A stretch of 38,754 nt of DNA from Vicingus serpentipes (GCA_024103385.1 JAGFIT010000028.1:1-38754); one strand, 5' to 3'; positions 7,528 through 17,005 are shown, counted from the first letter of the stretch. Translations and numbers: made by a program. The notes: generated by a model not told the origin, from the letters alone.

Positions 7528-10395
7528 TTATGCAGTTACTTCCATAAATTCTTCAATTGGAGCACAGCTACATATTAAGTTTCTATCACCATAAGCATCA
7601 TTTACCCTACCTACTGTTGGCCAATATTTAGATTCTTTTAACCATGTTAATGGAAATGCTGCAGTTTGTTTGCTGTAAGGTCTATCCCATTCATCAGCAA
7701 ATAAAACATCAATAGTATGAGGCGCATTTTTTAAAGCATTATTTTCTTTATTAGAATCTCCTGAAATAATCGCATTTATTTCTTTTTTAATGCTCACCAT
7801 TACCTCAATAAATTTATCTAACTCTTCTTTGCTTTCACTTTCTGTTGGTTCTATCATTAGGGTTCCTGCAACTGGGAAAGATACTGTTGGAGCATGGAAA
7901 CCGTAGTCCATTAATCGCTTAGCAATATCACTTACTTCTACACCAGATTCCGCTTTAAAATCTCTACATTCTAAAATCATTTCATGTGCAACCCTACCAT
8001 TGGTATTTGTATATAAGATGGAATAATTTTCTGCTAATTTTGTTTTTAAATAGTTGGCATTTAAAATAGCTGTTGTAGTTGATTTTTTTAAGCCTTCAGT
8101 TCCTAGCATTTTAATGTAAGCATAAGAAATTAAACAAACGTAGGCACTACCCCAAGGAGCGGAAGAAATAGCAGTAATAGCATGTTCTCCTCCTGTTTTT
8201 ATAATAGGATTAGAAGGTAGGAATGGAGTTAATTGTTTTGCAACACCAATTGGTCCTACCCCTGGACCACCACCTCCATGAGGAATAGCAAATGTTTTAT
8301 GTAAGTTAAGATGGCAAACATCTGCTCCAATATTCGCTGGATTAGTTAATCCTACTTGGGCATTCATGTTCGCTCCGTCCATGTATACTTGACCCCCGTT
8401 GGAGTGAATAATGTCAGTAATTTCCATGATGCTTTCTTCAAATACACCATGTGTAGATGGATAAGTTACCATTAAACATGATAGGTTTGCAGCATGTTCT
8501 TCTGCTTTTGCTTTTAAGTCAGCAACATCAATGTTTCCTAATTCATCACATTTTGTAACTACTACTTTCATTCCAGCCATAACAGCACTAGCAGGGTTGG
8601 TTCCGTGTGCAGAAGATGGAATTAAAGCAATATTTCTTTGGGTGTCACCTCTGCTTTCGTGGTAAGCACGAATAACCATTAATCCAGCATATTCTCCTTG
8701 AGCGCCAGAGTTTGGTTGTAGGGTTACAGCATCAAAGCCAGTAATTTCAGCTAAATCATTTTCTAACGCTTGTAGCATCTCTTGATATCCTTGAGCTTGA
8801 TTGATTGGAGCAAAAGGATGAATATTAGCCCAATCTCCCCATCCTAAAGGAATTAATTCAGAAGCTGCATTTAACTTCATGGTACACGATCCTAATGAAA
8901 TCATGGAATGTGTCAATGACAAGTCTTTATTTTCTAGTCTTTTGATGTAACGCATCATTTCAGACTCAGAGTGGTACTTGTTGAACTGCTCATAAGTCAA
9001 AAAATCTGAAGTTCTTTTAAGATTATCAGGTAAACCAACAGTATTAGCTGTAATTGCTACTCTTCCGGAGTTACTTGCTTCTGCAAAAATATCAACTAAT
9101 TTGTTGATGTCCGACATACTCTCTGTTTCTCCAATACTAATAGATACGGTGTTTTCTCCGTAATAAAGGTTGATTTCATTCTCTAAAGCTAATCGATTGA
9201 GGGTTGCTTTATGATCAGGATTAATAACATAAGTAATGGTGTCAAAAAAGCTGTCATTTACTCTTTGGTAACCTAAACTATCTAGGTGAGCAGCTAAATT
9301 TCCAGTTAATTCATTGATGTTGGATGCAATATTTTTAAGTCCTTTAGGACCATGATAAACAGCATACATACCTGCCATTACAGCTAGTAATACTTGTGCA
9401 GTACAAATATTTGAAGTCGCTTTATCTCTTTTAATGTGTTGCTCTCTTGTTTGTAGCGCCATTCTTAAAGCTCTGTTCCCTTGGGCGTCTACAGAAACAC
9501 CAATCATTCTTCCAGGAATAGTTCTTTTATAAGCCTCTTTTGTCGCAAAATATGCAGCATGAGGTCCACCATAACCTAGAGGAATACCAAATCGTTGAGT
9601 TGTACCTACTACTACATCTGCTCCCCATTCTCCAGGAGGAGTTAATTGAGTAAGACTGAGGATATCCGCAGCTACTACTACTATACTTTCATTAGCGTGT
9701 GCTTTTTCAACAAAACTTTTGTAATCATTTATCTGACCAGTAACGTCCGGATATTGTATAACCGCACCAAAAACATCTGGAGTAAATTCAAAAGTAGAGT
9801 GGTCTCCTATAATTAATTCAATTCCAAGTGGAGTTGAACGAGTTCTTAACACATCAATTGTTTGAGGCAAACATTTTTCAGAAACAAAAAACTTAGAAGC
9901 ATCCGCTTGTTTAGCAGCTTTACTTTTGTTGTTAAAAGCTAAAATCATAGCTTCTCCTGCAGCAGTCCCTTCATCTAATAAAGAAGCGTTAGCTATTTCC
10001 ATTCCTGTTAGATCCAATACCATTGATTGGTAATTTAATAACGCTTCTAATCGGCCTTGAGAAATTTCCGCTTGGTAGGGAGTGTAAGCAGTATACCATC
10101 CTGGGTTTTCAAATATATTTCTTTTAATAACAGAAGGAAGTATCGTGTTGTAATACCCTAATCCGATATAAGATTTAAATTGCTTATTCTTTTTACCTAA
10201 AGCATTAATGTGATTTAAATATTCAAACTCGCTTAAAGGCTCATCTAAATTTAATTCTTTTTTTAATCTGATTTTAGAAGGAATTGTTTGATTGATTAGT
10301 TCATCAATAGAAGATGCACCTACAGTATTTAACATTTCTTTAATGTCATTGTCTCTCGGACCTATGTGACGGCTTGAAAATTTATTTGAAATCAT
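7528..10395 (-). CDS. gcvP: Glycine dehydrogenase (decarboxylating), P-protein of the glycine cleavage system
   Basis: A 955-residue single-chain P-protein, the full length expected when the two halves are fused. The N-terminal half begins [16 protein letters not shown]. The C-terminal half holds the PLP lysine K700 in [18 protein letters not shown]. The enzyme decarboxylates glycine and passes the aminomethyl group to the lipoyl group of GcvH. No gcvT or gcvH is present here, so the system is split across the genome. The gene stands alone with its own -7 element (10433-10440) and terminator. Confidence 0.98.
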   Translation of the reverse strand: MISNKFSSRHIGPRDNDIKEMLNTVGASSIDELINQTIPSKIRLKKELNLDEPLSEFEYLNHINALGKKNKQFKSYIGLGYYNTILPSVIKRNIFENPGWYTAYTPYQAEISQGRLEALLNYQSMVLDLTGMEIANASLLDEGTAAGEAMILAFNNKSKAAKQADASKFFVSEKCLPQTIDVLRTRSTPLGIELIIGDHSTFEFTPDVFGAVIQYPDVTGQINDYKSFVEKAHANESIVVVAADILSLTQLTPPGEWGADVVVGTTQRFGIPLGYGGPHAAYFATKEAYKRTIPGRMIGVSVDAQGNRALRMALQTREQHIKRDKATSNICTAQVLLAVMAGMYAVYHGPKGLKNIASNINELTGNLAAHLDSLGYQRVNDSFFDTITYVINPDHKATLNRLALENEINLYYGENTVSISIGETESMSDINKLVDIFAEASNSGRVAITANTVGLPDNLKRTSDFLTYEQFNKYHSESEMMRYIKRLENKDLSLTHSMISLGSCTMKLNAASELIPLGWGDWANIHPFAPINQAQGYQEMLQALENDLAEITGFDAVTLQPNSGAQGEYAGLMVIRAYHESRGDTQRNIALIPSSAHGTNPASAVMAGMKVVVTKCDELGNIDVADLKAKAEEHAANLSCLMVTYPSTHGVFEESIMEITDIIHSNGGQVYMDGANMNAQVGLTNPANIGADVCHLNLHKTFAIPHGGGGPGVGPIGVAKQLTPFLPSNPIIKTGGEHAITAISSAPWGSAYVCLISYAYIKMLGTEGLKKSTTTAILNANYLKTKLAENYSILYTNTNGRVAHEMILECRDFKAESGVEVSDIAKRLMDYGFHAPTVSFPVAGTLMIEPTESESKEELDKFIEVMVSIKKEINAIISGDSNKENNALKNAPHTIDVLFADEWDRPYSKQTAAFPLTWLKESKYWPTVGRVNDAYGDRNLICSCAPIEEFMEVTA

Positions 10396-10432
10396 AAGTT
10401 TAAAATTATATTAATCAATGAAAAATGGGAAA

Positions 10433-10440
10433 CAAATGTA
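10433..10440 (-). promoter_or_regulatory. -7 promoter element for gcvP
   Basis: Minus strand TACATTTG, exact TAnnTTTG, 37 nt before the gcvP ATG. The -33 position is T-rich without a clear TTTG. No glycine riboswitch-like structure is evident in the short leader. Confidence 0.5.
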
Positions 10441-10524
10441 GTAAAAGATTAATATAAAAAATGTTTTGTAGGTACCTTTTTTAGTGGTTGTTAGGGATTT
10501 TTTTTATGAGAAAGAAAAGAGGAG

Positions 10525-11289
10525 TTAAATGGAGGAGGACACAATGTTTAATTGATGTTTCATTTCTGCAATTTCTGCAATTAAATTTCTGTTGGATTCT
10601 GCACCATTTCCAACAACAATAAGGTCTGCTCCAGCGTTGTATATTTTTTTTGCTGTTATGACACTTCTAATACCCCCTCCAATAATGAGAGGTCCATTTA
10701 TTGCTGCTTTTGTTTTAGAAATCATTTCTTCAGAAATACATTTCTTAGCACCACTTCCTCCATCAATATAAGTGATTTTTAATCCTAAATATTCTCCTGC
10801 AAGTGCTGTATTAGCGGCAATATTGGAATTATTATAAGGGATAGGATTAGTGTCACTCACATAAATAGCTGTAGTAGTAGTCCCGCAATTAACCAACAAG
10901 TATCCTGTTGGAATAACTTCTAGCTGCGTTGATTTTATGAGTGGAGCAGCTGTTACATGGTGACCAATTAAAAATTCTGGATTTCTGCCTGATGTCAATG
11001 AAAGAAAAAGGATAGCATCTGCATGTTTTGATATTTGTTCAGGATGACCAGGAAAAATAATAACAGGCTTTAGGCTATTTTCTTTAATGGTACGAACAGT
11101 CTTGTCCATATCGCCATGAGTAATAATGCTACCGCCAACAAAGAAAAAATCAACTTCTGATTGATTGCACTTATGTATAGTTTTTAATAAGTCTTCTTCA
11201 TTCTGTTTGTCAGGGTCAATTAAAACCGCAAACATTTTTTGTTGCTTGTTGCTTTTATGTAAAATGTTATTGTAAATGGTGTTTTGCAT
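10525..11289 (-). CDS. Geranylgeranylglyceryl/heptaprenylglyceryl phosphate synthase family protein
   Basis: A 254-residue TIM-barrel of the GGGP synthase/PcrB family. The motifs seen are FAVLIDPDK near the N-terminus, DFFFVGGS, a central GYLLVNCG region, YIDGGSGA, and the phosphate-binding loops IIGGGIRS and GADLIVVGNG. The family joins a polyprenyl diphosphate to sn-glycerol 1-phosphate, forming an archaeal-type ether lipid precursor; bacteroidotal members are known. Chain-length specificity cannot be read here. It lies downstream of the PPTase gene on the same strand, with a palindromic repeat in the 163-bp gap. Confidence 0.88.
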   Translation of the reverse strand: MQNTIYNNILHKSNKQQKMFAVLIDPDKQNEEDLLKTIHKCNQSEVDFFFVGGSIITHGDMDKTVRTIKENSLKPVIIFPGHPEQISKHADAILFLSLTSGRNPEFLIGHHVTAAPLIKSTQLEVIPTGYLLVNCGTTTTAIYVSDTNPIPYNNSNIAANTALAGEYLGLKITYIDGGSGAKKCISEEMISKTKAAINGPLIIGGGIRSVITAKKIYNAGADLIVVGNGAESNRNLIAEIAEMKHQLNIVSSSI

Positions 11290-11340
11290 AAAAATGTAAA
11301 GTTACAATTTTTACCATTAGCTTATTTGAGAAAAAATTAC

Positions 11341-11434
11341 TGTCAGTTCGAGTGGTTTTTGATTTTTTGTTCTCGATACTCCCGAAAGTTTTCGGGAACT
11401 CGAACTGACAAAAATCAAAAAACGTATCGAGAAC
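11341..11434. repeat. Palindromic intergenic repeat with crossed-order inverted segments
   Basis: Three segments recur in inverted form in the same linear order: TGTCAGTTCGAGT (11341-11353) with ACTCGAACTGACA (11398-11410); TTTTTGATTTTTTG (from 11356) with AAAAATCAAAAAAC (11410-11423), approximate; and GTTCTCGATAC (11369-11379) with GTATCGAGAAC (11424-11434). Between the two halves is a hairpin CCCGAAAGTTTTCGGG (11381-11396). It looks like a REP-type element of the kind dispersed in flavobacterial genomes. It contains no gene. Confidence 0.75.
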
Positions 11435-11452
11435 AAAGTTTTTTTAATAGAA

Positions 11453-12064
11453 CTAAAGCGTATAAACCAAAATGTAATTTTCAATTTTTTCCCATGTCAT
11501 GGGGATTTCTTTTTTATAGTTAGTCATATTTATTTTACCATTAAATGAGGTAACATTTTCCTTAAAATTTTTGATAAAAAGATGCTCTATAAATAATATT
11601 TCTTTTTTACCGTAATATTTATACAATGCTTCTTTGGCACACCAAAGTGTAGTCAGTTCTTTTTCAGAGGAATATTTGGTTAAATCTTTTTCATTTAAAA
11701 ACTTATGTTTGATACGGGTAACTTTTGGAGAAATTCGCTCTATATCAATACCACAGTTTTCTTTTTCATTTAAAAGAATAGCCACATAATTTCCTGAATG
11801 AGAAATAGAAATGTGCCACCCATTGTTTAGGGATGGTTTACCCAAATCATCATAAATAATTAGTGTGTCATGAAAAAAATCGTTTAATAACAAACGAGTA
11901 GCTATCCATTGTTTAATTCGATTTTCATTTTTTAAATTCTGTATTGGGTTGAAATTAACCTGTTGATTTTTGGCAGCTATAAATAATTCTTCCTTGGATT
12001 CAGTGATGTGCCATACACCTAATTTAGTGGAGTTATTGATATTTTTATGGATAAATACCGCCAT
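11453..12064 (-). CDS. 4'-phosphopantetheinyl transferase, Sfp type
   Basis: A 203-residue PPTase. The magnesium-binding and catalytic motifs are GIDIE (residues 105-109) and WCAKEALYK (141-149), preceded by ISISHSG (85-91), which contacts CoA. The enzyme moves phosphopantetheine from CoA onto a serine of acyl or peptidyl carrier proteins. It is divergent from ahcY, with only 64 bp between the starts, and upstream of the GGGP synthase gene. This PPTase-ahcY-GGGPS neighbourhood is common in Flavobacteriales as I know it. Whether it serves fatty-acid ACP or a secondary-metabolite carrier is not visible. Confidence 0.9.
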   Translation of the reverse strand: MAVFIHKNINNSTKLGVWHITESKEELFIAAKNQQVNFNPIQNLKNENRIKQWIATRLLLNDFFHDTLIIYDDLGKPSLNNGWHISISHSGNYVAILLNEKENCGIDIERISPKVTRIKHKFLNEKDLTKYSSEKELTTLWCAKEALYKYYGKKEILFIEHLFIKNFKENVTSFNGKINMTNYKKEIPMTWEKIENYILVYTL

Positions 12065-12067
12065 TAC

Positions 12068-12098
12068 TTGAAACGTATTGTGTTATTCCTTAACTTTG
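12068..12098 (+). promoter_or_regulatory. Consensus promoter of ahcY
   Basis: TTG at 12068-12070 and TAACTTTG at 12091-12098 are separated by 20 nt, matching the phylum consensus TTG-N19/20-TAnnTTTG. The ahcY ATG is 30 nt downstream. It overlaps the upstream region of the divergent PPTase gene. Confidence 0.8.
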
Positions 12099-12128
12099 CT
12101 GTCCTTAAAAATATAAAACTATAACTAA

Positions 12129-13442
12129 ATGAGTACACAAGTGGAAAGATTACCATACAAAGTTAAAGATATATCCTTAGCAGAATGGGGTAGAAAAGAA
12201 ATAAAAATAGCTGAGGCAGAAATGCCAGGTTTAATGAGCTTAAGAGAAGAGTTCGGAAAATCAAAACCATTAGCAGGAGCCAGAATTGCTGGATGTTTGC
12301 ACATGACGATACAAACAGCAGTGTTAATTGAAACGTTAACAGCCTTAGGGGCTGAGGTAACTTGGTCATCTTGTAATATATTTTCTACACAAGATCAGGC
12401 AGCTGCTGCAATTGCTGCAACAGGAGTTCCTGTTTATGCATGGAAAGGATTAACAGACGAAGAGTTTGATTGGTGTATTGAACAAACCTTATTTGCTTTT
12501 GAAGGAGGGAAACCATTGAATATGATTTTAGATGATGGTGGAGATTTAACCAATATGGTATTTGATCGTTATCCAGAATTATGTAAAGACATTAGAGGAT
12601 TATCTGAAGAAACTACTACAGGGGTTCATCGTTTATACGAAAGGGTTATTAATGGAACATTAGTAATGCCAGCTATCAATGTAAATGATTCGGTTACTAA
12701 ATCTAAATTTGATAATAAATATGGGTGTAAAGAGTCTTTAGTTGATGCAATTAGAAGAGCTACAGATGTAATGATGGCTGGAAAAGTAGCGGTTGTTGCT
12801 GGGTATGGTGATGTAGGTAAAGGCTCTGCGGCATCTTTACAAGGAGCTGGAGCAAGAGTTATTGTTACTGAAATTGATCCAATTTGTGCTTTACAAGCTG
12901 CAATGGATGGTTTTGAAGTAAAGAAGATGGACGATGCCTGTAAAGAAGCTAATATTATTGTTACTACAACGGGAAATAAAGACATTATTCAAGGACGTCA
13001 TTTTGAGAGCATGAAAGACCAAGCAATTGTTTGTAACATTGGGCACTTTGATAACGAAATTGATATGGCTTGGTTGAACAAAAATTATGGAAATACAAAA
13101 GATACCATTAAGCCTCAAGTTGATCAGTACAACATTAACGGTAAGGTTATTTTTGTTTTAGCGGAAGGAAGATTGGTAAACTTAGGTTGTGCAACAGGAC
13201 ATCCTTCTTTTGTGATGAGTAATTCATTTACGAATCAAACATTGGCTCAAATAGAATTATGGAAAAACAGCGCTGATTATAAAAATGAAGTGTACATGTT
13301 GCCTAAACATTTAGATGAAAAGGTAGCAAGATTGCATTTAGCTAAAATTGGTGTGGAGTTAGAAACATTAAGACCAGAACAAGCTGCTTATATCGGTGTT
13401 GCTGTTGAAGGTCCATATAAGCCAGAGCATTACAGGTATTAA
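12129..13442 (+). CDS. ahcY: Adenosylhomocysteinase
   Basis: A 437-residue S-adenosylhomocysteine hydrolase that splits SAH into adenosine and homocysteine and so removes the product inhibitor of methyltransferases. The N-terminal substrate domain includes [16 protein letters not shown]; the NAD-binding Rossmann motif is [14 protein letters not shown] near residues 222-235; the C-terminus ends [11 protein letters not shown], the conserved lysine/tyrosine tail that contacts the neighbouring subunit's cofactor. The length is normal. It has its own promoter (12068-12098) and terminator (13478-13524). A TylF-like methyltransferase lies downstream. Confidence 0.98.
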   Translation: MSTQVERLPYKVKDISLAEWGRKEIKIAEAEMPGLMSLREEFGKSKPLAGARIAGCLHMTIQTAVLIETLTALGAEVTWSSCNIFSTQDQAAAAIAATGVPVYAWKGLTDEEFDWCIEQTLFAFEGGKPLNMILDDGGDLTNMVFDRYPELCKDIRGLSEETTTGVHRLYERVINGTLVMPAINVNDSVTKSKFDNKYGCKESLVDAIRRATDVMMAGKVAVVAGYGDVGKGSAASLQGAGARVIVTEIDPICALQAAMDGFEVKKMDDACKEANIIVTTTGNKDIIQGRHFESMKDQAIVCNIGHFDNEIDMAWLNKNYGNTKDTIKPQVDQYNINGKVIFVLAEGRLVNLGCATGHPSFVMSNSFTNQTLAQIELWKNSADYKNEVYMLPKHLDEKVARLHLAKIGVELETLRPEQAAYIGVAVEGPYKPEHYRY

Positions 13443-13477
13443 AATTAGTCGCCAGTTACTGGTAAATAGTTGATAGT

Positions 13478-13524
13478 AAAAATCCCTGATCTCGAAAATT
13501 CCGGGATTGGGGATTTTATTTTTA
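13478..13524 (+). terminator. Terminator of ahcY
   Basis: The stem has arms AAAATCCC (13479-13486) and GGGATTTT (13510-13517) with an inner paired part ATCTCG / CCGGGAT, followed by a T-rich stretch. It lies inside the longer open frame of the next gene, which supports that gene starting after it, at 13530. Confidence 0.8.
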
Positions 13525-13529
13525 CAATT

Positions 13530-14279
13530 ATGAAGGAAATAATCAAATCTTTGGTTAAAAGGGTGGGGTATGAGATTAAAAAGCCCAGTGATAAAATTGG
13601 TGAAGATGGGATGCCAAAAGATATTACAGATACTACTTTTATAGAATTTTATAATAAGTGTAAAGCATATTCTACTTGTTCTATTGAACCTATGTATAAT
13701 TTATATAAATCGGTTGAGTATATAGTAAAAAATAATATATCAGGGGATCTAGTAGAATGTGGTATTTTTAAAGGAGGAAGTGCGATGATGATGTGTTATT
13801 CCTTAATTCATTTTGGGGATACCAAAAGAAAAGTTTATTTATATGATACGTTTGAGGGTATGTCAGCACCAATTGTTCTAGATGTTGATATTTCTGGAGA
13901 AACAGCCGAAAGTTTATTGGCTGAAGGATTGGCTATTTGTTACAGTTCTATTGAGGAAGTAAAAGAGAATATCGAAAAAACAAACTACCCAAAGGATTAT
14001 GTGTTTTTTATAAAAGGAAAAGTAGAAGATACCTTACCTGAAATAATTCCTGACAAAATAAGTTTGTTAAGGTTGGATACAGATTGGTATGAATCTACTT
14101 ATCATGAATTAATTAATTTATATCCTATTCTTGAGCAAAAAGGGGTGTTAATAATTGATGATTATGGACATTGGAAGGGAGCAAGAAAGGCAGTAGACAA
14201 ATATTTTAAAGAGAATAAAATATTTATGTTGTTAAACAGAATTGATTATACCGTTAGAAGTGGCATTAAAACTCATTAA
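13530..14279 (+). CDS. TylF/MycF-family O-methyltransferase-like protein
   Basis: A 249-residue class I SAM-dependent methyltransferase fold of the macrocin O-methyltransferase family. Motif I is VECGIFKGGSAMMM, followed by YLYDTFEGM; acidic residues in RLDTDWYEST and IIDDYGHW match the metal-binding aspartates of TylF/MycF enzymes. In Bacteroidota, relatives usually lie in surface glycan or lipid clusters; here there is no such cluster and the acceptor is unknown. I chose ATG 13530 because the open frame upstream (from 13470) runs through the ahcY terminator. The 3' end overlaps the convergent lipoprotein gene by 4 bp. Confidence 0.82.
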   Translation: MKEIIKSLVKRVGYEIKKPSDKIGEDGMPKDITDTTFIEFYNKCKAYSTCSIEPMYNLYKSVEYIVKNNISGDLVECGIFKGGSAMMMCYSLIHFGDTKRKVYLYDTFEGMSAPIVLDVDISGETAESLLAEGLAICYSSIEEVKENIEKTNYPKDYVFFIKGKVEDTLPEIIPDKISLLRLDTDWYESTYHELINLYPILEQKGVLIIDDYGHWKGARKAVDKYFKENKIFMLLNRIDYTVRSGIKTH

Positions 14280-14698
14280 TTAAAAATATGCAACACACTC
14301 CCATCGAAACTGGTGCGGTATTGTTTTAATGGAAGATTGGCGGGGCCTTGGGTAACAGAGCCATCTGTAATTAAAAATTTAGATCCACAGCAATCATCTT
14401 TAGCGGAAATGTTGGACATCTCCACAGAAACCAAAGCGCAACTGTTTCCTGAGTCATAAGTACAATGCCTGTCGTAGGCTTTAAATTCGTTGTTGGAAGA
14501 TTTATAGACAATTATTCCTCTTGATCCACCAACAACATAAATCCATCCACCTACGGCATTTAAATTGATGAATTCAGGATTACTGGAGTTTATATAAATA
14601 TTAACATTTACTAGTGGAACTCCTGAGTTATTGTCTTTTTTACTACAACCACTAATTAGGATAAAAGAGGCAATCAATATGTAGTAAAATGGCTTCAT
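14276..14698 (-). CDS. Rieske-like lipoprotein lacking the iron-sulfur ligands
   Basis: A 140-residue lipoprotein with the lipobox ISGC (Cys18). The C-terminal half follows the Rieske domain layout: AYDRHCTYDSGNSC where the first Cys-x-His box would be, DDCCGSKFLITDGSVTQGPA where the second box (usually CPCHGS then GPA) would be, then LKQYRT. The His ligands are replaced: the first box reads Cys-Thr-Tyr and the second Cys-Cys-Gly, so a classic [2Fe-2S] centre cannot form. Extra cysteines may make a disulfide. I believe similar proteins occur in other flavobacteria. Its role is unknown. Confidence 0.75.
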   Translation of the reverse strand: MKPFYYILIASFILISGCSKKDNNSGVPLVNVNIYINSSNPEFINLNAVGGWIYVVGGSRGIIVYKSSNNEFKAYDRHCTYDSGNSCALVSVEMSNISAKDDCCGSKFLITDGSVTQGPANLPLKQYRTSFDGSVLHIFN

Positions 14699-14747
14699 TA
14701 TTGATGTAAAATTAGTAAATTCGACTTTATATTAATTTAATTACCTC

Positions 14748-15011
14748 ATGAAAGTATTTAGACATCTTTTAACAGTTGCTTTGATTGCGTTTTCAATAAC
14801 TGCTTTTTCGCAAGAAACCAAGCAGGTTAAAAAACGAAGAAAAGTGCTAGAAAAACAAGAAGAAGAAAAAGATAAAGCGCAAGAAGATTCTATAAAAGAA
14901 GGAAAAGAAAGACATTTGAACATTCAATCCAAAGAAGTGAAAAAACGCATTAAAAAGAATGCGAAGCGAGATAAAAAGAGACATAAACAGAAAGCGAAAA
15001 GAAAACGTTAA
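14748..15011 (+). CDS. Small secreted highly basic protein
   Basis: An 87-residue protein that I do not recognise as a named family. Residues 1-21 form a signal peptide (MKVFRHLLTVALIAFSITAF followed by SQ). The remaining ~65 residues are almost all Lys, Arg, Glu, Gln and Asp, with helix-friendly composition and no hydrophobic core. It is likely an extended or single-helix periplasmic protein that binds anionic polymers. It begins 49 bp from the divergent lipoprotein gene and 21 bp before the Nif3-family gene, so it may head an operon with the next two genes. Confidence 0.7.
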   Translation: MKVFRHLLTVALIAFSITAFSQETKQVKKRRKVLEKQEEEKDKAQEDSIKEGKERHLNIQSKEVKKRIKKNAKRDKKRHKQKAKRKR

Positions 15012-15032
15012 GTAGCTAGTAGAAGGAAAAAT

Positions 15033-16127
15033 ATGAAAATAAAAGAAATTACTTCTGTAATTGAAGAATTTGCTCCATTAGCCTATCAAGAAGGTTATGA
15101 TAATGCAGGACTAATTGTAGGAAGCCCTGAAAATGAAGTGAAAGGGGTGTTGATATGCTTAGACAGCACAGAGGCGGTAGTGGATGAAGCTATATCGAAA
15201 GATTGCAATTTAATTATTGCGCACCATCCAATAGTATTTAGTGGTTTAAAAAAATTGAATGGAAAAAATTACATTGAGCGAACAGTAATTAAAGCGATAA
15301 AAAACGATATTGCGATATATGCTGCACATACGAATATAGATAATGTTGCCAATGGGGTTAGTTTTAAGATGGCTCAAAAGATAGGGTTGATTAATTGTAA
15401 AGTGATAGCGCCAAAAGTGAATTTATTAAATAAGGTAGTAACATTTTGTCCAGAAAAGGAAGCGGATAAGGTTCGTCAAGCGATGTTTGATGCTGGAGCA
15501 GGTTCAATAGGAGAATACGGTGAGTGCAGTTTTAATACTGAAGGAAAAGGAACATTTAAAGCAGGGGAAAATTCGACTCCTTTTGTGGGAAAGAAAAACG
15601 AACGACATCTAGAAGCTGAGGTTAAAATAGAAACAATAGTTGTTACACATCAAGTCGACCAAGTGGTTCAAGCATTAATTCAAGCACATCCTTATGAAGA
15701 AGTGGCTTATGATATTTATCCTCTGAACAATCCAATAAATACAATAGGAAGTGGCTTAATAGGAGAGCTGCCTAAAGAGGAAAATGAAATGGATTTTCTG
15801 AAACGCTTGAAGAGTGATCTAAAAACGGATGGTATTCGGTATACGAGTTTAAGAAATAAAAAAATTAAAAAAGTAGCATTGTGTGGTGGTTCAGGAAGTT
15901 TTTTACTGAATGATGCGATGAAAGCAAATGCCGATATTTTTATAACAGGAGATTTTAAATACCACCAATTTTTTGATGCTGAAGATAAAATCATAATAGC
16001 TGATGTGGGACACTATGAAAGTGAGCAATTTACTAGTGAATTATTTTATGAGCTACTTACCGAAAAAATTACTAATTTCGCAGTTCGTTTATCGGAAATA
16101 AATACAAATCCAATTAATTACCTTTAA
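15033..16127 (+). CDS. Nif3-like dinuclear metal centre protein (DUF34)
   Basis: A 364-residue protein of the Nif3/YbgI/YqfO family, longer than E. coli YbgI because it carries the central CutA/PII-like insert (about residues 125-230) found in B. subtilis YqfO and relatives. The metal-binding motifs are IAHHPIVFSG and YAAHTNIDN in the N-terminal half and ITGDFKYHQF and DVGHYESE in the C-terminal half. The protein is usually a hexameric ring; the biochemical role is not settled. It is followed by the zinc-ribbon gene after 5 bp, a pairing that is common in this phylum. Confidence 0.92.
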   Translation: MKIKEITSVIEEFAPLAYQEGYDNAGLIVGSPENEVKGVLICLDSTEAVVDEAISKDCNLIIAHHPIVFSGLKKLNGKNYIERTVIKAIKNDIAIYAAHTNIDNVANGVSFKMAQKIGLINCKVIAPKVNLLNKVVTFCPEKEADKVRQAMFDAGAGSIGEYGECSFNTEGKGTFKAGENSTPFVGKKNERHLEAEVKIETIVVTHQVDQVVQALIQAHPYEEVAYDIYPLNNPINTIGSGLIGELPKEENEMDFLKRLKSDLKTDGIRYTSLRNKKIKKVALCGGSGSFLLNDAMKANADIFITGDFKYHQFFDAEDKIIIADVGHYESEQFTSELFYELLTEKITNFAVRLSEINTNPINYL

Positions 16128-16132
16128 ATAAA

Positions 16133-16942
16133 ATGGCTAAAAAAGAAACGACAGTAGAAGAAAAGCTAAAAGCTTTATACGACTTACAAGTAATCGATTC
16201 AACAATTGATAAAATTCGTACAATTAGAGGTGAATTACCTTTAGAAGTACAAGATTTAGAAGATGAAGTTGAAGGCTTGAAATTAAGACAAGCAAAGCTA
16301 ACAGAAGAAATTGAAGATTTAACAATAGAAATTTCTAATAAAAAAAATAGCATTAAAGATGCCAATAGCTTAATTAAAAAGTACGAAGAGCAACAAAATA
16401 AAGTTAGAAATAACAGAGAATTTGATGCTATTACTAAAGAGATTGAATTTCAAAATTTAGAGATTGAGTTAGCAGAGAAAAGAATTAAAGAAGGCGAATT
16501 TTTATTAGCATCTAAAAAAGAAAAAGTAGAAGAAGCGAAGGAGTATTTAGATGGAAGAATAATAGATTTTGAGAATAAAAAGAAAGAATTAGAAGAGATT
16601 ACGAATGAAACACAAGGAGAGGAAGAGAAGTTGATTAAGAAATCAGAGAAGGCAGAAAAAGTAATAGAAGACCGTTTAATAACTGCTTACAAAAGAATTA
16701 GAGAAAATGCTAGAAATGGTTTAGCGGTTGTTACTATTAAAAGAGATTCTTGTGGAGGGTGTTTCAATAAGATACCACCACAACGACAAATGGATATTAA
16801 AAATCACAAAAAAGTATTGGTTTGTGAGCATTGTGGTAGAATATTGGTGGATTCGGCATTTGATCCTGATTACGAGGAAGCGGTAGTAGAAGAAAAACCA
16901 AAAAGAAAAGTAACTAGAAAGAAGAAAGCAGAAAAAGCTTAA
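16133..16942 (+). CDS. Coiled-coil protein with C4 zinc ribbon
   Basis: A 269-residue protein. Residues 8-180 are a long, charged coiled coil and residues 195-240 hold a C4-type zinc ribbon with the two pairs CGGC and CEHC (SCGGCFNKIPPQRQ and VCEHCGRIL). A Lys/Arg-rich tail follows. The family is widely conserved beside nif3-like genes; a role near the ribosome or nucleic acid has been suggested for relatives, but nothing here proves it. It is almost certainly co-transcribed with the Nif3-like gene and ends at a bidirectional terminator. Confidence 0.88.
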   Translation: MAKKETTVEEKLKALYDLQVIDSTIDKIRTIRGELPLEVQDLEDEVEGLKLRQAKLTEEIEDLTIEISNKKNSIKDANSLIKKYEEQQNKVRNNREFDAITKEIEFQNLEIELAEKRIKEGEFLLASKKEKVEEAKEYLDGRIIDFENKKKELEEITNETQGEEEKLIKKSEKAEKVIEDRLITAYKRIRENARNGLAVVTIKRDSCGGCFNKIPPQRQMDIKNHKKVLVCEHCGRILVDSAFDPDYEEAVVEEKPKRKVTRKKKAEKA

Positions 16943-16960
16943 TCATTTTTCTGTAAAACA

Positions 16961-17005
16961 ATAACTAAAAAACCGTTAACTAATCGTTAGCGGTTTTTTA
17001 GTTAT
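16961..17005. terminator. Bidirectional terminator between the zinc-ribbon gene and the TPR gene
   Basis: The arms ATAACTAAAAAACCG and CGGTTTTTTAGTTAT are exact complements, with an imperfect inner stem TTAAC / GTTAG. The right arm overlaps the last codons and stop of the convergent TPR gene (stop at 16998-17000). Confidence 0.88.

Noticed and set aside
11284..11523. Open frame on the plus strand across the 11341-11434 repeat
   Set aside because: It runs through the palindromic repeat and into the end of the PPTase gene on the other strand; there is no start signal.
13470..13529. Longer N-terminus of the TylF-like methyltransferase
   Set aside because: It would be read through the ahcY terminator stem; ATG 13530 gives a normal family start.
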